From Cryptomeria japonica (lineage: Eukaryota; Streptophyta; Pinopsida; Cupressales; Cupressaceae), in contig NC_081414.1 of the NCBI RefSeq assembly GCF_030272615.1, forward strand, positions 818,844,396 through 818,908,395: a DNA stretch of 64,000 nt, written 5' to 3'. The notes under the pieces are model-generated. The model had not been told where the DNA came from. It was given only the letters and a program-made list of their open reading frames with translations, and did not search any database. The translations under genes were made by a program, and so were the position numbers. Shown in pieces: positions 55,749 to 64,000 of this stretch. Within the stretch, counting starts at the first letter, position 1, and each line of letters begins with the position of its first letter.

Positions 55749-56511
55749 CTTGGGAATAGGCATTTTGTCTTTTCTCCAAGGTCAACAAGCACAAATGAGA
55801 CAAAACAATGCACTTTTTCCCATTTATAGGGTAAAATAAAATTAGGGTTAGGGAAATGAGCATGAAATTTTCTCGCGGTCTCCCTCATACCCTCACATGC
55901 ATCCATTATCGGGAGATGAATCAATTTAAACATTCCACCTAGCCAAAATTTTGAATAGCAAACACAGTTATCAAATCAAATCAAATTTTCCAAAATTTTG
56001 ATTCATCTCCCGAGAGGGCATTATCACCATCACACATCAAATCCGGGGCATCACACATCAAATCTCGGGCACGACATGGAAATCCATAAAAACAACATTG
56101 ATCATAAAATCGTAACGACACATCATTTTCTTTGAAATAACATGTGCACACACGTCACTTCAAAGAGGGGCAAAATGTAGACGTATAAAAATGACCATAT
56201 TCCTAAATGAATATTTTATGTTCATTTCTCTATTTAATTAAATTGCCCACATTCCTCTATTTAATTAAGTAAATTACTCAATTAAATTCACTATACCTCT
56301 TTTACCATTTAATAGAATAAATTCATTTTATTCAATTAAAGCCCCTATCCACTTTTTAATTAAATTCAAATTTAATTAAAATGGTTATTCTAAATTGAAT
56401 AAATCTAATTTATTTAATTGCAACCAAATTCAATTAAATTCAATTAAAATCCATTATCCCTTCATCCACTTGCAAAATCCTACATCTCCCACTTGCATCC
56501 AAACCCATTCA
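55749..56511 (+). mobile_element. Inverted fragment of element-C 3' end inside pol
   Basis: It matches the reverse complement of 36983-37773: the first 340 bp of the LTR (56176-56511), the PPT junction, the 3' non-coding region, the antisense-PMD TATA box and the first codons of PMD exon 1. Both ends are internal to the source, and no target duplication is seen at the borders, so it did not arrive by normal integration. It interrupts the protease-RT linker. It is likely filler DNA copied during break repair, or a gene-conversion scar. Confidence 0.8.
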
Positions 56512-56900
56512 TATTCATTGGAATTAGTCTCTGAGTTATTATCCCAGATTTTATCAGTGCTGTAAACAGGTATGTTGTATGGTGAAAATAGATCTTTGAT
56601 AATGGATACCAGTTTGATAGTCTTTGCTGATTCTGTGTCGGATCCTGCTTCTACCTTTTGTATTTGTTCATATACTGTGCCTCCTTGGAGAGGAATAACG
56701 ATATTAGGAGATGATTCTGTTTGTTTTTGAGATATTGGTGTTTGAATATGAGCTACTGCTGCAGATATGGCCTTCTTATGAATGAGGAGCTTTTCTTGAT
56801 GTTGCTTTTGTTCTTGACGTTCAAGTGTCTTGCGGATTGTTTTTGCTGATTCAAATAGTGCTTCCTGCCAGGATTCTTCTTTGTACTTCTTCTTTGCTTT
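56512..56900 (-). pseudogene. Protease-RT linker of element C
   Basis: The minus-strand reading is continuous after the protease stop: KYKEESWQEALFESAKTIRK, LERQEQKQHQEKLLIHKKA, SPNIVIPLQGGTVYEQIQK, ESAKTIKLVSIIKDLFSPYN, up to the inverted fragment. It is a charged, helical linker. Confidence 0.65.
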
Positions 56901-58145
56901 CTATTGAGGTTTTGGAGTTATGTGTGGTATCTTTCTTAATAGGAAAGTGAGTTTATAGCCCAATCCTATTTTGTCTCTACTGAGCTGTGAAGGAAGGTCT
57001 ATTGGTTTAGTGACTCCTTTGTGTTGTCCAATAGGTCCTTTACCATCATATCCCATTTGTTGTATGATTAAGTAGCCCTTTCCAAACAGGTGTGTTGGTA
57101 GAACTATGTCTAGAGCAGCTACTCTGTTATCTTCTTCCTCATCTTTGTATGACCAGCTAAGAATGTCCTTTTCTTCTGATTCATGTGCTAGAGTGCTTAG
57201 TTGGATGAAGGTACCATCAAATTTGGTGATGGGCTGAGTTGCCTGATGTGTTGATGTTGTGGGTAATCCATGAGATCTAGGTGATGTTGGTAAGTTGGCC
57301 AAACACATGGGTTCCAAAGAGTATTCTCCCATACCTTGTTCTCTAATTTGCATTTTCTGCTTGAAATCTCCAGGTAATGATTCGGGCTTTGCCTTCTGTA
57401 GATCTGATGTTGAGGATTTCTGTTTTTCCCTATTATGGGGAACCAAACTGTCCTGGGCTGCCCCCATTGCATTACAACGTTGAAATAGATTGTGATCGAC
57501 AGATATAGAGACCTCTTGTCTGTTATAGGGAAATTTGACACACTGGTGATACGTAGAAGGCACTGCTTGCATTTCATGTATCCAGGGTCGACCTAATAAA
57601 ATATTGTATGTGAGGTCTATGTCTAAGACTTGACACATAGTATCCTTTTGCACTGGTCCAACTTGAATGGGTAACATCATGGTTCCTTTAGATGATCTTT
57701 CCTCATCATCATATGCCTTTATGGTAATCTTTTTATGTGGATCAATAGACTCCTCTGAGAAGCCTAATACAAGGATATGTTTTAAGGTACATATATTAAG
57801 TCCAGCTCCTCCATCTATCAATACTCTTTTTACTCGGTGTTTATAAATGATGACTTCAATATGGAGGGGAGTGTTATGCGGATGACTTAAGGAAGTATTA
57901 TCATGCTCTGAGAAGGTGAGATTATGAGGCCCTATCATATGAGCGACCATGGCTTGGAATTTGTCAGCATCTAGATCTTGAGGTACATTGGTTTCCAATA
58001 GCGCTTGTTCCAATATGTCTTTGTGTTTTGGAAACAGTTTCAACAATTCTAGTATAGATATTTGAGCAGGAGTTTTACGTAGTTGGCTGACTAAATCATA
58101 TTGGATTCTTGGTGTAGTGGTTGTTGTTGTTGTGTGGCCCTTCAA
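56901..58145 (-). pseudogene. Retropepsin-like protease with G-patch (element C)
   Basis: 414 open codons in the same frame as the gag part upstream; the apparent start at 58145 is TTG, so it is really a continuation. The pre-protease helix is YDLVSQLRKTPAQISILELL. The protease (about residues 95-215) has RVLIDGGAGLNICTLKHI at the active site (DGG in place of DTG/DSG), the GTMMLPIQVGP flap region and YNILLGRPWIHEMQAVPSTYH. A G-patch (GKGYLIIQQMGYDGKGPIGQ...GLGYK) is at about residues 355-400. Element B has the same architecture. A G-patch near a retropepsin is known from some retroviruses; here it is separated by about 130 residues. Confidence 0.82.
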
Positions 58146-58199
58146 GACATATTTCTGAGCTCTGGTTGTTACATTGACAGATTCATGATTATGCTAGTC

Positions 58200-58796
58200 T
58201 CAGATTGTGATGACATTTACATGATGGTCTTCAGCTAATATGTGATTGATGGTGTTATTGTAGATGTGGTTGATATGAGATCCATGTGTATCGTTTGAGG
58301 TTGAAGCTCCATCTTTGTTGTAGTTTGGAAGAGGTTTTTTAAAGGCTCCGTGGTCACCATTTGTTTTGAGACCATCCATTGTTAAATCACCTCGATCAAT
58401 CATGTCTTGAACAATGTTTTTCAATCTCATGCAATCGTTCGTTCGATGACCTTTGTTGCGATGAAAATCATAAAAGTGTGAGTCATTCCACCAAGGTGGT
58501 TTGACTTGGGGTTCATAGTTGCTGATGGCAGGCAAAGAGATAATCTTGTTTTCTAGGAGTTCTGTGAATGCTAACTCCAGTGATTGTCCCAGTGGTGTGA
58601 AGACACGTTTTTGGAAATTGTTGGTGTTGTCTCGTGAATTGTTATTAGGTCCTTGATTTGTGGTTTTGTTTTGAGTATTGTTGGTGTTGTTTGTGTTGGG
58701 TTGACCTTGATTGGTATTCAGTGCATATGTATTAGCATCTGGGTTAGCACCTTTAGGAATTTTCATAGCTTGAGGATTTCCGGATAATGCGAGCAC
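58200..58796 (-). pseudogene. Gag C-terminal part of element C
   Basis: 198 residues, Asn/Thr/Gln-rich at first (TNQGQPNTNNTNNTQN), then RVFTPLGQSLELAFTELLEN, IISLPAIS and a zinc-knuckle-like FYDFHRNKGHRTNDC. This is the Tat-type YCxFHxxxGHxTxxC motif with the first Cys missing, followed by LKNIVQDMIDRGDL. The frame is shared with the protease ORF across a TGA at 58200-58202 and a TAG. Confidence 0.75.
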
Positions 58797-58890
58797 TGGT
58801 TGTTTAGATTTTGGATCATGTGATTCATTGTTGCCTTCATTTTTGTTTCAAGTCTAGAATCTATACTTGTCTAAGTTGTTGTTGTTTTGG

Positions 58891-59733
58891 TTATTGTAGT
58901 TTGATGAATTCTCTGACATGATCACGGGGATCGCTTTTTCCATCATACTTGTCAAATTTAGGTACGTCTGAGTTTGGAGGAAAAGGGATCATGTGCAATC
59001 TTCTATTAAAGGGATAAGGACAAATTTTGTTTAATGAGTACCGCATTGTCGTCCCTTGTTGCATGTCTTGCATTTGTCTTTGTAACATTTGCATTTGTTG
59101 AGTAAGGGCAACCAAAGGTGCATTGTTTTGTCGAGGGAAGATTTCTTCCCTCGCATTGATCCTGGGTTGAAATGGTGTATGGAACGGTATGTTTTGCTCG
59201 GGGATGCCTTGCTCAGGGACGTTTTGCCCTGGTGTATGTTGTTCTGGTATGTTTTTCTTGGGGATATCTTGTTCAGGGTCGCATGCTTCCCCTTCTCGTT
59301 GTTGTTCTTGATATTTGTAATGTTGAGGTCTCATTCTAAACATGTCTGTGTCAAAGTCTTCAGGGAGTTTGACCCCTTTGCTTGTGAGCATGAGCAAGTA
59401 TTTTTCCTTGTCATTTTCCATGAGTCTTTCCACAAGTTTTTGGAACGAAGCACTTTCTTGGCATTCCTGAAGAATTTCTTTAGAAATTTCAGTATCCTCT
59501 AGATGTGGACTTTCAAAAGGATTTGATAACCTTTGATTCATACTGGATTCTGCTTGTGCCTCGCTTTGTTTGTTTTGTTGAGAGTGAGTAACAGACGTTT
59601 TAGTAGAAACTTTCTGTGACGAAGGGGACAAAATCCTCTTTGATATGTTGTTCAGGAGTTGGTGGTTCAAGTCGGGGTGTGTTGTAAGTGATGCACTCGT
59701 CGGGCAAGAATGTCGGATTGATCTTTCTTCCAT
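58891..59733 (-). pseudogene. Gag N-terminal part of element C, capsid core deleted
   Basis: 280 residues from a Met at 59733. Features are a Ser/Gln-rich start, a helical FQKLVERLMENDKEKYLLML, a repeated PEQ(D/G)IP(K/E)QN motif (about residues 150-180), Gln/Met-rich QQMQMLQRQMQDMQ, and finally FPPNSDVPKFDKYDGKSDPR, the standard lead-in to a retrotransposon Gag (capsid) domain. The frame stops 10 residues later. The following Asn-rich segment belongs to the far side, so about 130 residues of capsid core are missing. Confidence 0.78.
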
Positions 59734-60464
59734 GGTTTATGATTTGATTAAATGCGGATTTTTGACAATATGCCCTAGTCTTTAAAGGCTCTTTATCAAA
59801 TTTGTTGGATTTGTTTTGGATATAAAATTTGACGTGATGAAGGAATGTTAGATGAGATTTGAAGAGTTGACGATTGATGTATAAAAATTGTTTCTTTTGA
59901 TAAATTTGGAAAAACTTGGTTGTTGTTTCTTCAATGTGGTGTTACGATAAATATTCTTTCTTCTCAGAATATGGGGATTAGTCATGCATAAATGATCAAT
60001 GGTTTCCTTTGAATTATTTTGGATTCAGTTGATCTTGCTTTTGAAAATTCAAGTTTTACTTTATCAAAGTGAAGGTTTAGATGCCCCTTCACGACAAAGC
60101 GCATCAAATGATATGGATAAAGTCTCCCGATATGGAAACTTGATTTGACAACCTGAGGTTTTAAACAAGTGTTTTTGAGATAAAATCTGCGAGATGATAA
60201 AGGACCCTTTTGCCACTTGCTATGATGTTTCCTGATTTTGATAGGATAGATATGTTTTATCACGCAACCAGTTTTGGATTTTTACAACTTTTGTTTGACA
60301 CAAATTTTGCTCAAGAAATAGTTTTTAAAGCTCTATTTTCAATACTCTGTTTTGACGAAAAATGATGCTGATGAAAAGAGGTTTCCAAAAATGTTTTCTA
60401 AGTTTTCAAAATTCTTCACTGTTTTGCCCCCTGTTTTTTTGGGTTTGGTCATGAACTAAAACAG

Positions 60465-60805
60465 AGACGGGATGCACTATAGAAGTTTCTTCATGCGCTA
60501 ATTAAAAGACCACACGCGCTAAGTTGCCCCCGGGCACGTGCTAACTATTTAGACTGCTAAAATTTATTTTCTGTTTTGCTCGAAAAGTTATGTGCTAATA
60601 TGGGTTTGCTATGCGCTAATTGCTAAACCCTATGTGCTATTGTTTGACTCCTACGTGCTAAGCTGATGTTTCAACACGTTAGGCTATTTTTCGGATGCGC
60701 TGACTGTTTAATGCTGTTTTGAAATTTTGGTAGAACGCTACTATTTCAACCGGACACACTAACTTGATGTTCTGATGCACTAACAAATGTACCACACGTG
60801 CTAGA
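60465..60805 (-). repeat. TAGCGCAT motif array in gag leader, distal block
   Basis: The plus strand shows ATGCGCTAA, ACGCGCTAA, CACGTGCTAA, TATGCGCTAA, TACGTGCTAA, GATGCGCTGA, ACACACTAA, GATGCACTAA and CACGTGCTAG, which are TTAGCGCAT and variants on the minus (element) strand. Confidence 0.75.
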
Positions 60806-62299
60806 CTGTTATGATATTTTCCTTTGGTTGGTTTTTGCAATTTTTAGATTTTTGTTATGAGTTTTTCAGTGTTGATAGATGATTTTCTGAAGTAATAAAT
60901 GCAAACATAGCACCAAAGAGACAACCATTTTGCTTAATCTAACAAAAAGTGTATGTTCTGCGAGGATTTGTTCAAATCCCCAATGTTTTAACAAGTTTGG
61001 ATACAAATAATACACTTCAAGAAGACTCTTTATTCAAAGGTCATAAGTAACATCATAGCCCACTAGTCTCAATACTCTGTCAGCGCAAACAGCCGTGTCA
61101 CCCCCTAGAGGGCGCCTGTTTTTTTTGCCTTTTGCCATAAATTAACTCAAATTGAATTGCTTCACAATTGAGTAGTTATCTTGGGAGATATATGGTGAGC
61201 GATCTTGGGGGCAGATTCTTCCCCACCCGTGCATTATGATATTACAAATGTCTGGTTACTGACTCGGCTCAAGGTTTCTATTTCTATGGTTCGTAATCAG
61301 ACTTCCTGTTTGGCCATTAGTGATAAACTCCCTCAGGAAGCTTCACAACCTTTAGAACAAAGACTTTATGTATCTCAAGGATACTGGGGGAAGACTAATC
61401 GCTGTGCGCAACCATTGAAAAGGACTTTTGTCTCTTTTCACTTTTGATTATAATGGGTTGGAACACTTGGCATCAAAGTCATTTCCCACTTAGGTCATTC
61501 CCTTTACATCGACCATAAATGGCTTTAAGAGTTGATTTCAACTCCTCGGGAAGGCAGGCCTGCTAAAGGATTGTAAAATGCTTGAAATGATTGAAAGCGT
61601 AAGAGTAGTCTAGATTTTTGATCACCCAGTTAAGGGGAGAGCATATACCTTCTATTTTCAAGACAAGGCAATCAAGTTGTTCTTTTTAATATTCAAAGAA
61701 ATGATTTGTTAATCCTATATGGAGATGTTGCTCCATGAAAACATGGTGTTCTTTTTAACTTTTCAAGGCAATGATTTTTGGATCTATTGAAAAAAAATGG
61801 TCAACAAAGTAAATCCGATGTTTCGTCAACAAAGTAAATTGCTTTGAAAGGGGAAGATCTTCCCTCTTTAAGCTTGTAAATGACCTTTGGACTTTGTGTG
61901 ATTCTTTACTTTGCCAAAATTAAAGATGGATCCTTTTATGCACCAAAGGATGGTGAAATTCTTTATAAGCCTTTTGATTTGTAAATTTGCTCTCCTAGAA
62001 AAGCAAAAATGATGGTTTTTGTTGTTCCTTTTAAAGCCCAAAACAAAGTGAGTTCAATTTTATCTTTTAAACAAGAAATTAAAAGAATTCAAACTTTTAA
62101 CTAACTTGGCTAAGTTAGTGAAAAAAATTCAAACTATTTTAAATCCTAACTAAAAAAAATAAAATGATCTCCCAAGCCTGCAAGAAACTGTCAGTAATCC
62201 TGCAAAAATAATAAGTGAAGTAGTTAGCAAAACACTGGCTTTGTGGACTTCTACAAGTCTAAATCTGATTTCTATTACAAAGTAAATTTTGTTCTCTGT

Positions 62300-62565
62300 C
62301 TGTGATGCGCTACAGGACAAACTGTACGCACTACAAAATGGGTGAGATGCGCTATTAAATAGACCCGATGTGCTAAGTTGTTTTCCAAAAGCGCCAAACT
62401 AGTTTCTGGATGCACTGCACTGTTTTTCTTCCGCACTGAGACCTACAGGAAAATATTAGAAATATAATGCGCTAAGGAAAAGACTTTACGCGCTCAATAG
62501 TAGGCGGGATGCGCTAGACTGTTAACCAGATGCGCTAGGGAATGTTTCCCACGTGCTGATTCTTG
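62300..62565 (-). repeat. TAGCGCAT motif array in gag leader, proximal block
   Basis: The plus strand shows GATGCGCTAC, TACGCACTAC, GATGCGCTAT, GATGTGCTAA, AATGCGCTAA, TACGCGCTCA, GATGCGCTAG (twice) and CACGTGCTGA; each is TAGCGCAT-like on the element strand. The block lies just after the primer site. Confidence 0.75.
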
Positions 62566-62624
62566 TTTCCCACAGACCTGCAAAAGTGGTTAAATTCAAA
62601 AACCAATTTGATATATGGGGTGAT

Positions 62625-62642
62625 GCCCCATGGTGGGCGCCA
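62625..62642 (-). other. Primer binding site of element C
   Basis: The minus strand reads TGGCGCCCACCATGGGG, four bases after the 5' LTR end CCCGCATACA. It starts with TGG as expected for a tRNA primer site. The tRNA was not identified. Confidence 0.65.
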
Positions 62643-62646
62643 GAAA

Positions 62647-63292
62647 TGTATGCGGGAAAAGCGGGTTGATAGAACTTGAAATGTGAAAAATGGAGTTCTA
62701 GGGAGCCTTGCTCACACACCCACATGACTTCTTGGTGCAAGCTATGGAGTCATGAAGTATGGCTCAACTTCCCAAGGTTGGTTCCATGGTTCTCTATCTC
62801 ACAAGGTCCCTCAAACCAATGTCTTTGCTCTCAGATCACTGAGAAAAGTGGTTTAGGGATGACAAATGCAAGAACGAGGGATGTTTTATTTGATTTTAAG
62901 ATGAAATGCATCCTAAGATATGCATGATCCTATAAATGCAATAAACTAGTTATAAGATGACAAGATTAGTAGCAAGACTATCCTAGCATGATATATTGGT
63001 CTATGATTAAGCTAAATGATAAAGAAAATACTCTAAACATACATATTTAGATTAATTCCTATTGAAAAGAGAGGCTAAATGATGAGCACAAATGATATAT
63101 TAAAGCTTGGATGGATTTTAGTATAAGTATGATGCTAAAGACTTGGATCTTTGAAAATGGAGGAATGAGAGCTCTATTTATAGCAAAATAAGGGCAATGG
63201 ATGGTCAGGATTGAAAGAGTTAATCAAGGGCTAAGTTTGAAAGTTGGGAATCCATGTTTACAATTGGCACGAATGAAATGGTGATAATTATC
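62647..63292 (-). repeat. Truncated 5' LTR of element C
   Basis: It matches 35873-36515 closely on the plus strand, beginning TGTATGCGGGAAAAGCGG. Similarity stops at about 63290 (AATGGTGATAATT), so about 820 bp of the LTR (its U3 start on the minus strand) are missing. The TATA region (about 63172-63184) is retained. Confidence 0.85.
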
Positions 63293-63805
63293 AGTAATTC
63301 ACCAGTTGGCACATCTTTTGGAACCGAGAGTGACAAGGAAGGAGAGTTTAAAAGAGTAGAAAGGAGGAAGAGAAAACCTTCACCGATACCCTCTCCTTCA
63401 CCTAAGAGAACAAGGACCTTGAGGAAGAAACAACAGGCAGTAAGGGAACCGACAAAGAAACTAACTCCTAAGAAGAAACAGAAATCGGTCACTCCTTCAT
63501 TGGATAATTTGTTGAATGAAATAACTGATGATGGAAATTTGGCTAATGTGAGTAAACTGTATAATTCATTTAATGATTCTGACAAGGAAAGCATTGAGAA
63601 CAGTATTATTTTACACTTGGATATATATAAGAAAGTCTTAATTGAAGTTGTGGATGATTTACCAAATGAACTGTATAGAAGATTGGATGCAAAAAGGATA
63701 GCAGTGATGGAATTAGATAAGAAACTAAAAGTTGAAAAACTTCTAGCTATTCATCCTGTGAATTCAAAAGAGAAAATTGATGAATTGATTTGTGAGGCTA
63801 ATTGA
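63293..63805 (+). CDS. Unidentified basic/helical open frame, partial context
   Basis: Open from within the LTR remnant (Met at 63278 or upstream) to TGA at 63803-63805. The N-terminal half is Lys/Arg/Ser/Pro-rich (RVERRKRKPSPIPSPSPKR, a probable nuclear-type basic region). The second half is helical and acidic (LDNLLNEITDDGNLANVSKL, DIYKKVLIEVVDDLPNELYR). It is not recognised. It may belong to the plus-strand copia element interrupted by C, or to another element that begins at the breakpoint. Confidence 0.4.
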   Translation, partial: SNSPVGTSFGTESDKEGEFKRVERRKRKPSPIPSPSPKRTRTLRKKQQAVREPTKKLTPKKKQKSVTPSLDNLLNEITDDGNLANVSKLYNSFNDSDKESIENSIILHLDIYKKVLIEVVDDLPNELYRRLDAKRIAVMELDKKLKVEKLLAIHPVNSKEKIDELICEAN

Positions 63806-64000
63806 TCCATTTTTGCCAGTGGGCACCGACAAGTAAGTTTAATGGCAGGTAGAGTAAATGAGATTGCAGAAGAGATTTCTGATAACTGGGATATATTTTT
63901 GTGGAAAAAGAAAAACAGGAGGAAAGGAACCGACCAAAGAAGACATTCAAATTATATCAGAAGGATAAGGATAAGGGCAAAGGAAAGATTGGTGGAATTC
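63806..64000. other. Window end, no frame assigned
   Basis: Lys/Arg-rich readings in several frames suggest decayed coding sequence continuing from the previous feature. Nothing is recognisable. Confidence 0.3.

Larger units (their letters stand above)
59734..62624 (-). other. Leader of element C
   Basis: About 2.9 kb between primer site and Gag, without a believable coding frame. It contains two TAGCGCAT-type arrays (minus strand), at 60465-60805 and 62300-62565. The GC-rich CCCCCTAGAGGGCGCCTG near 61105 is unusual for the region. The leader could include an intron, but no boundary is convincing. Confidence 0.6.
35873..63292 (-). mobile_element. Large Tat-lineage Ty3/gypsy element C with nested insertions
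   Basis: Minus-strand order: truncated 5' LTR (63292-62647), primer site, leader of about 2.9 kb, Gag, protease with G-patch, RT, gypsy RNase H, a second archaeal-type RNase H, integrase, a long 3' region holding an antisense PMD gene, PPT and 3' LTR (37338-35873). The second RNase H and the antisense extra gene are known marks of the plant Tat lineage. Nested guests are B (38547-47280), a DNA transposon (51202-52281) and an inverted fragment (55749-56511). Without guests the element is about 17 kb. It is dead: it has many stops, a capsid deletion and a truncated 5' LTR. No target duplication can be seen because the 5' end is lost. Confidence 0.88.

Overview
This looks like nuclear DNA of a seed plant, probably a gymnosperm such as a conifer. 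The evidence is many old, nested LTR retrotransposons of plant lineages (Ty1/copia, and Ty3/gypsy of the Tat type), PLS-type pentatricopeptide repeat coding sequence, intron signals and very low gene density. The species cannot be named from the sequence alone. Only one reading frame resembles a possibly functional host gene: the PPR gene at 23409-25823. Nearly everything else is mobile DNA or gene debris.

Layout. 1-11.2 kb: a decayed plus-strand copia element whose integrase is split by a solo LTR (447-1640, TSD ACCAC). Its integrase-RT linker is split by a structurally complete non-autonomous gypsy element, called A here (2167-7139, TSD AAAAG). Its 3' LTR is split by a 1.2 kb terminal-inverted-repeat DNA element (9530-10734, TSD ATAT). 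11.2-20.7 kb: GA-rich sequence, then an ancient inverted duplication (arms about 11.8-15.5 and 18.6-20.6 kb). It carries two copies of a broken two-RRM (UBA2-like) gene, a deleted copia element and an orphan exon of plastid-type inorganic pyrophosphatase. 20.7-23.4 kb: AT-rich DNA with a tandem array of about 207 bp units. 23.4-26.1 kb: the PPR gene, whose DYW domain is lost except for a downstream relic. 26.1-29.4 kb: a tRNA-like SINE and an unidentified open frame. 29.4-33.9 kb: a minus-strand copia element. 33.9-35.9 kb: LTR, primer site and Gag of a plus-strand copia element.

35.9-63.3 kb is one giant minus-strand Tat-lineage gypsy element, called C here. Reading 5' to 3' (right to left) it has a truncated 5' LTR, primer site, long leader, Gag, protease with G-patch, RT, two RNase H domains, integrase, a 3' region with an antisense gene, PPT and the 3' LTR. 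Three things have landed in it: a complete non-autonomous element, B (38547-47280, TSD AATAT), a second copy of the DNA element (51202-52281, TSD TGGT), and an inverted fragment of the family's own 3' end (55749-56511). The antisense gene (plus strand) encodes a plant mobile domain (PMD) protein. It appears to have its own TATA box, a short first exon, an intron into which B has inserted, and a long second exon.

The most interesting observations are: (1) the antisense PMD gene with its own promoter and intron; (2) arrays of a TAGCGCAT motif in both the gag leader and the PMD intron, each in the sense of its own transcript; (3) GC-rich hairpin modules repeated in the LTRs and leader of two different non-autonomous elements that share a primer site and polypurine tract; (4) a DNA transposon family with GGG-starting terminal repeats and 4 bp target duplications, confirmed by an exactly restored integrase frame; (5) decay of the Tat polyprotein almost only by stop codons explainable as C-to-T changes in CHG or CG contexts. 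No tRNA, rRNA or CRISPR was seen.
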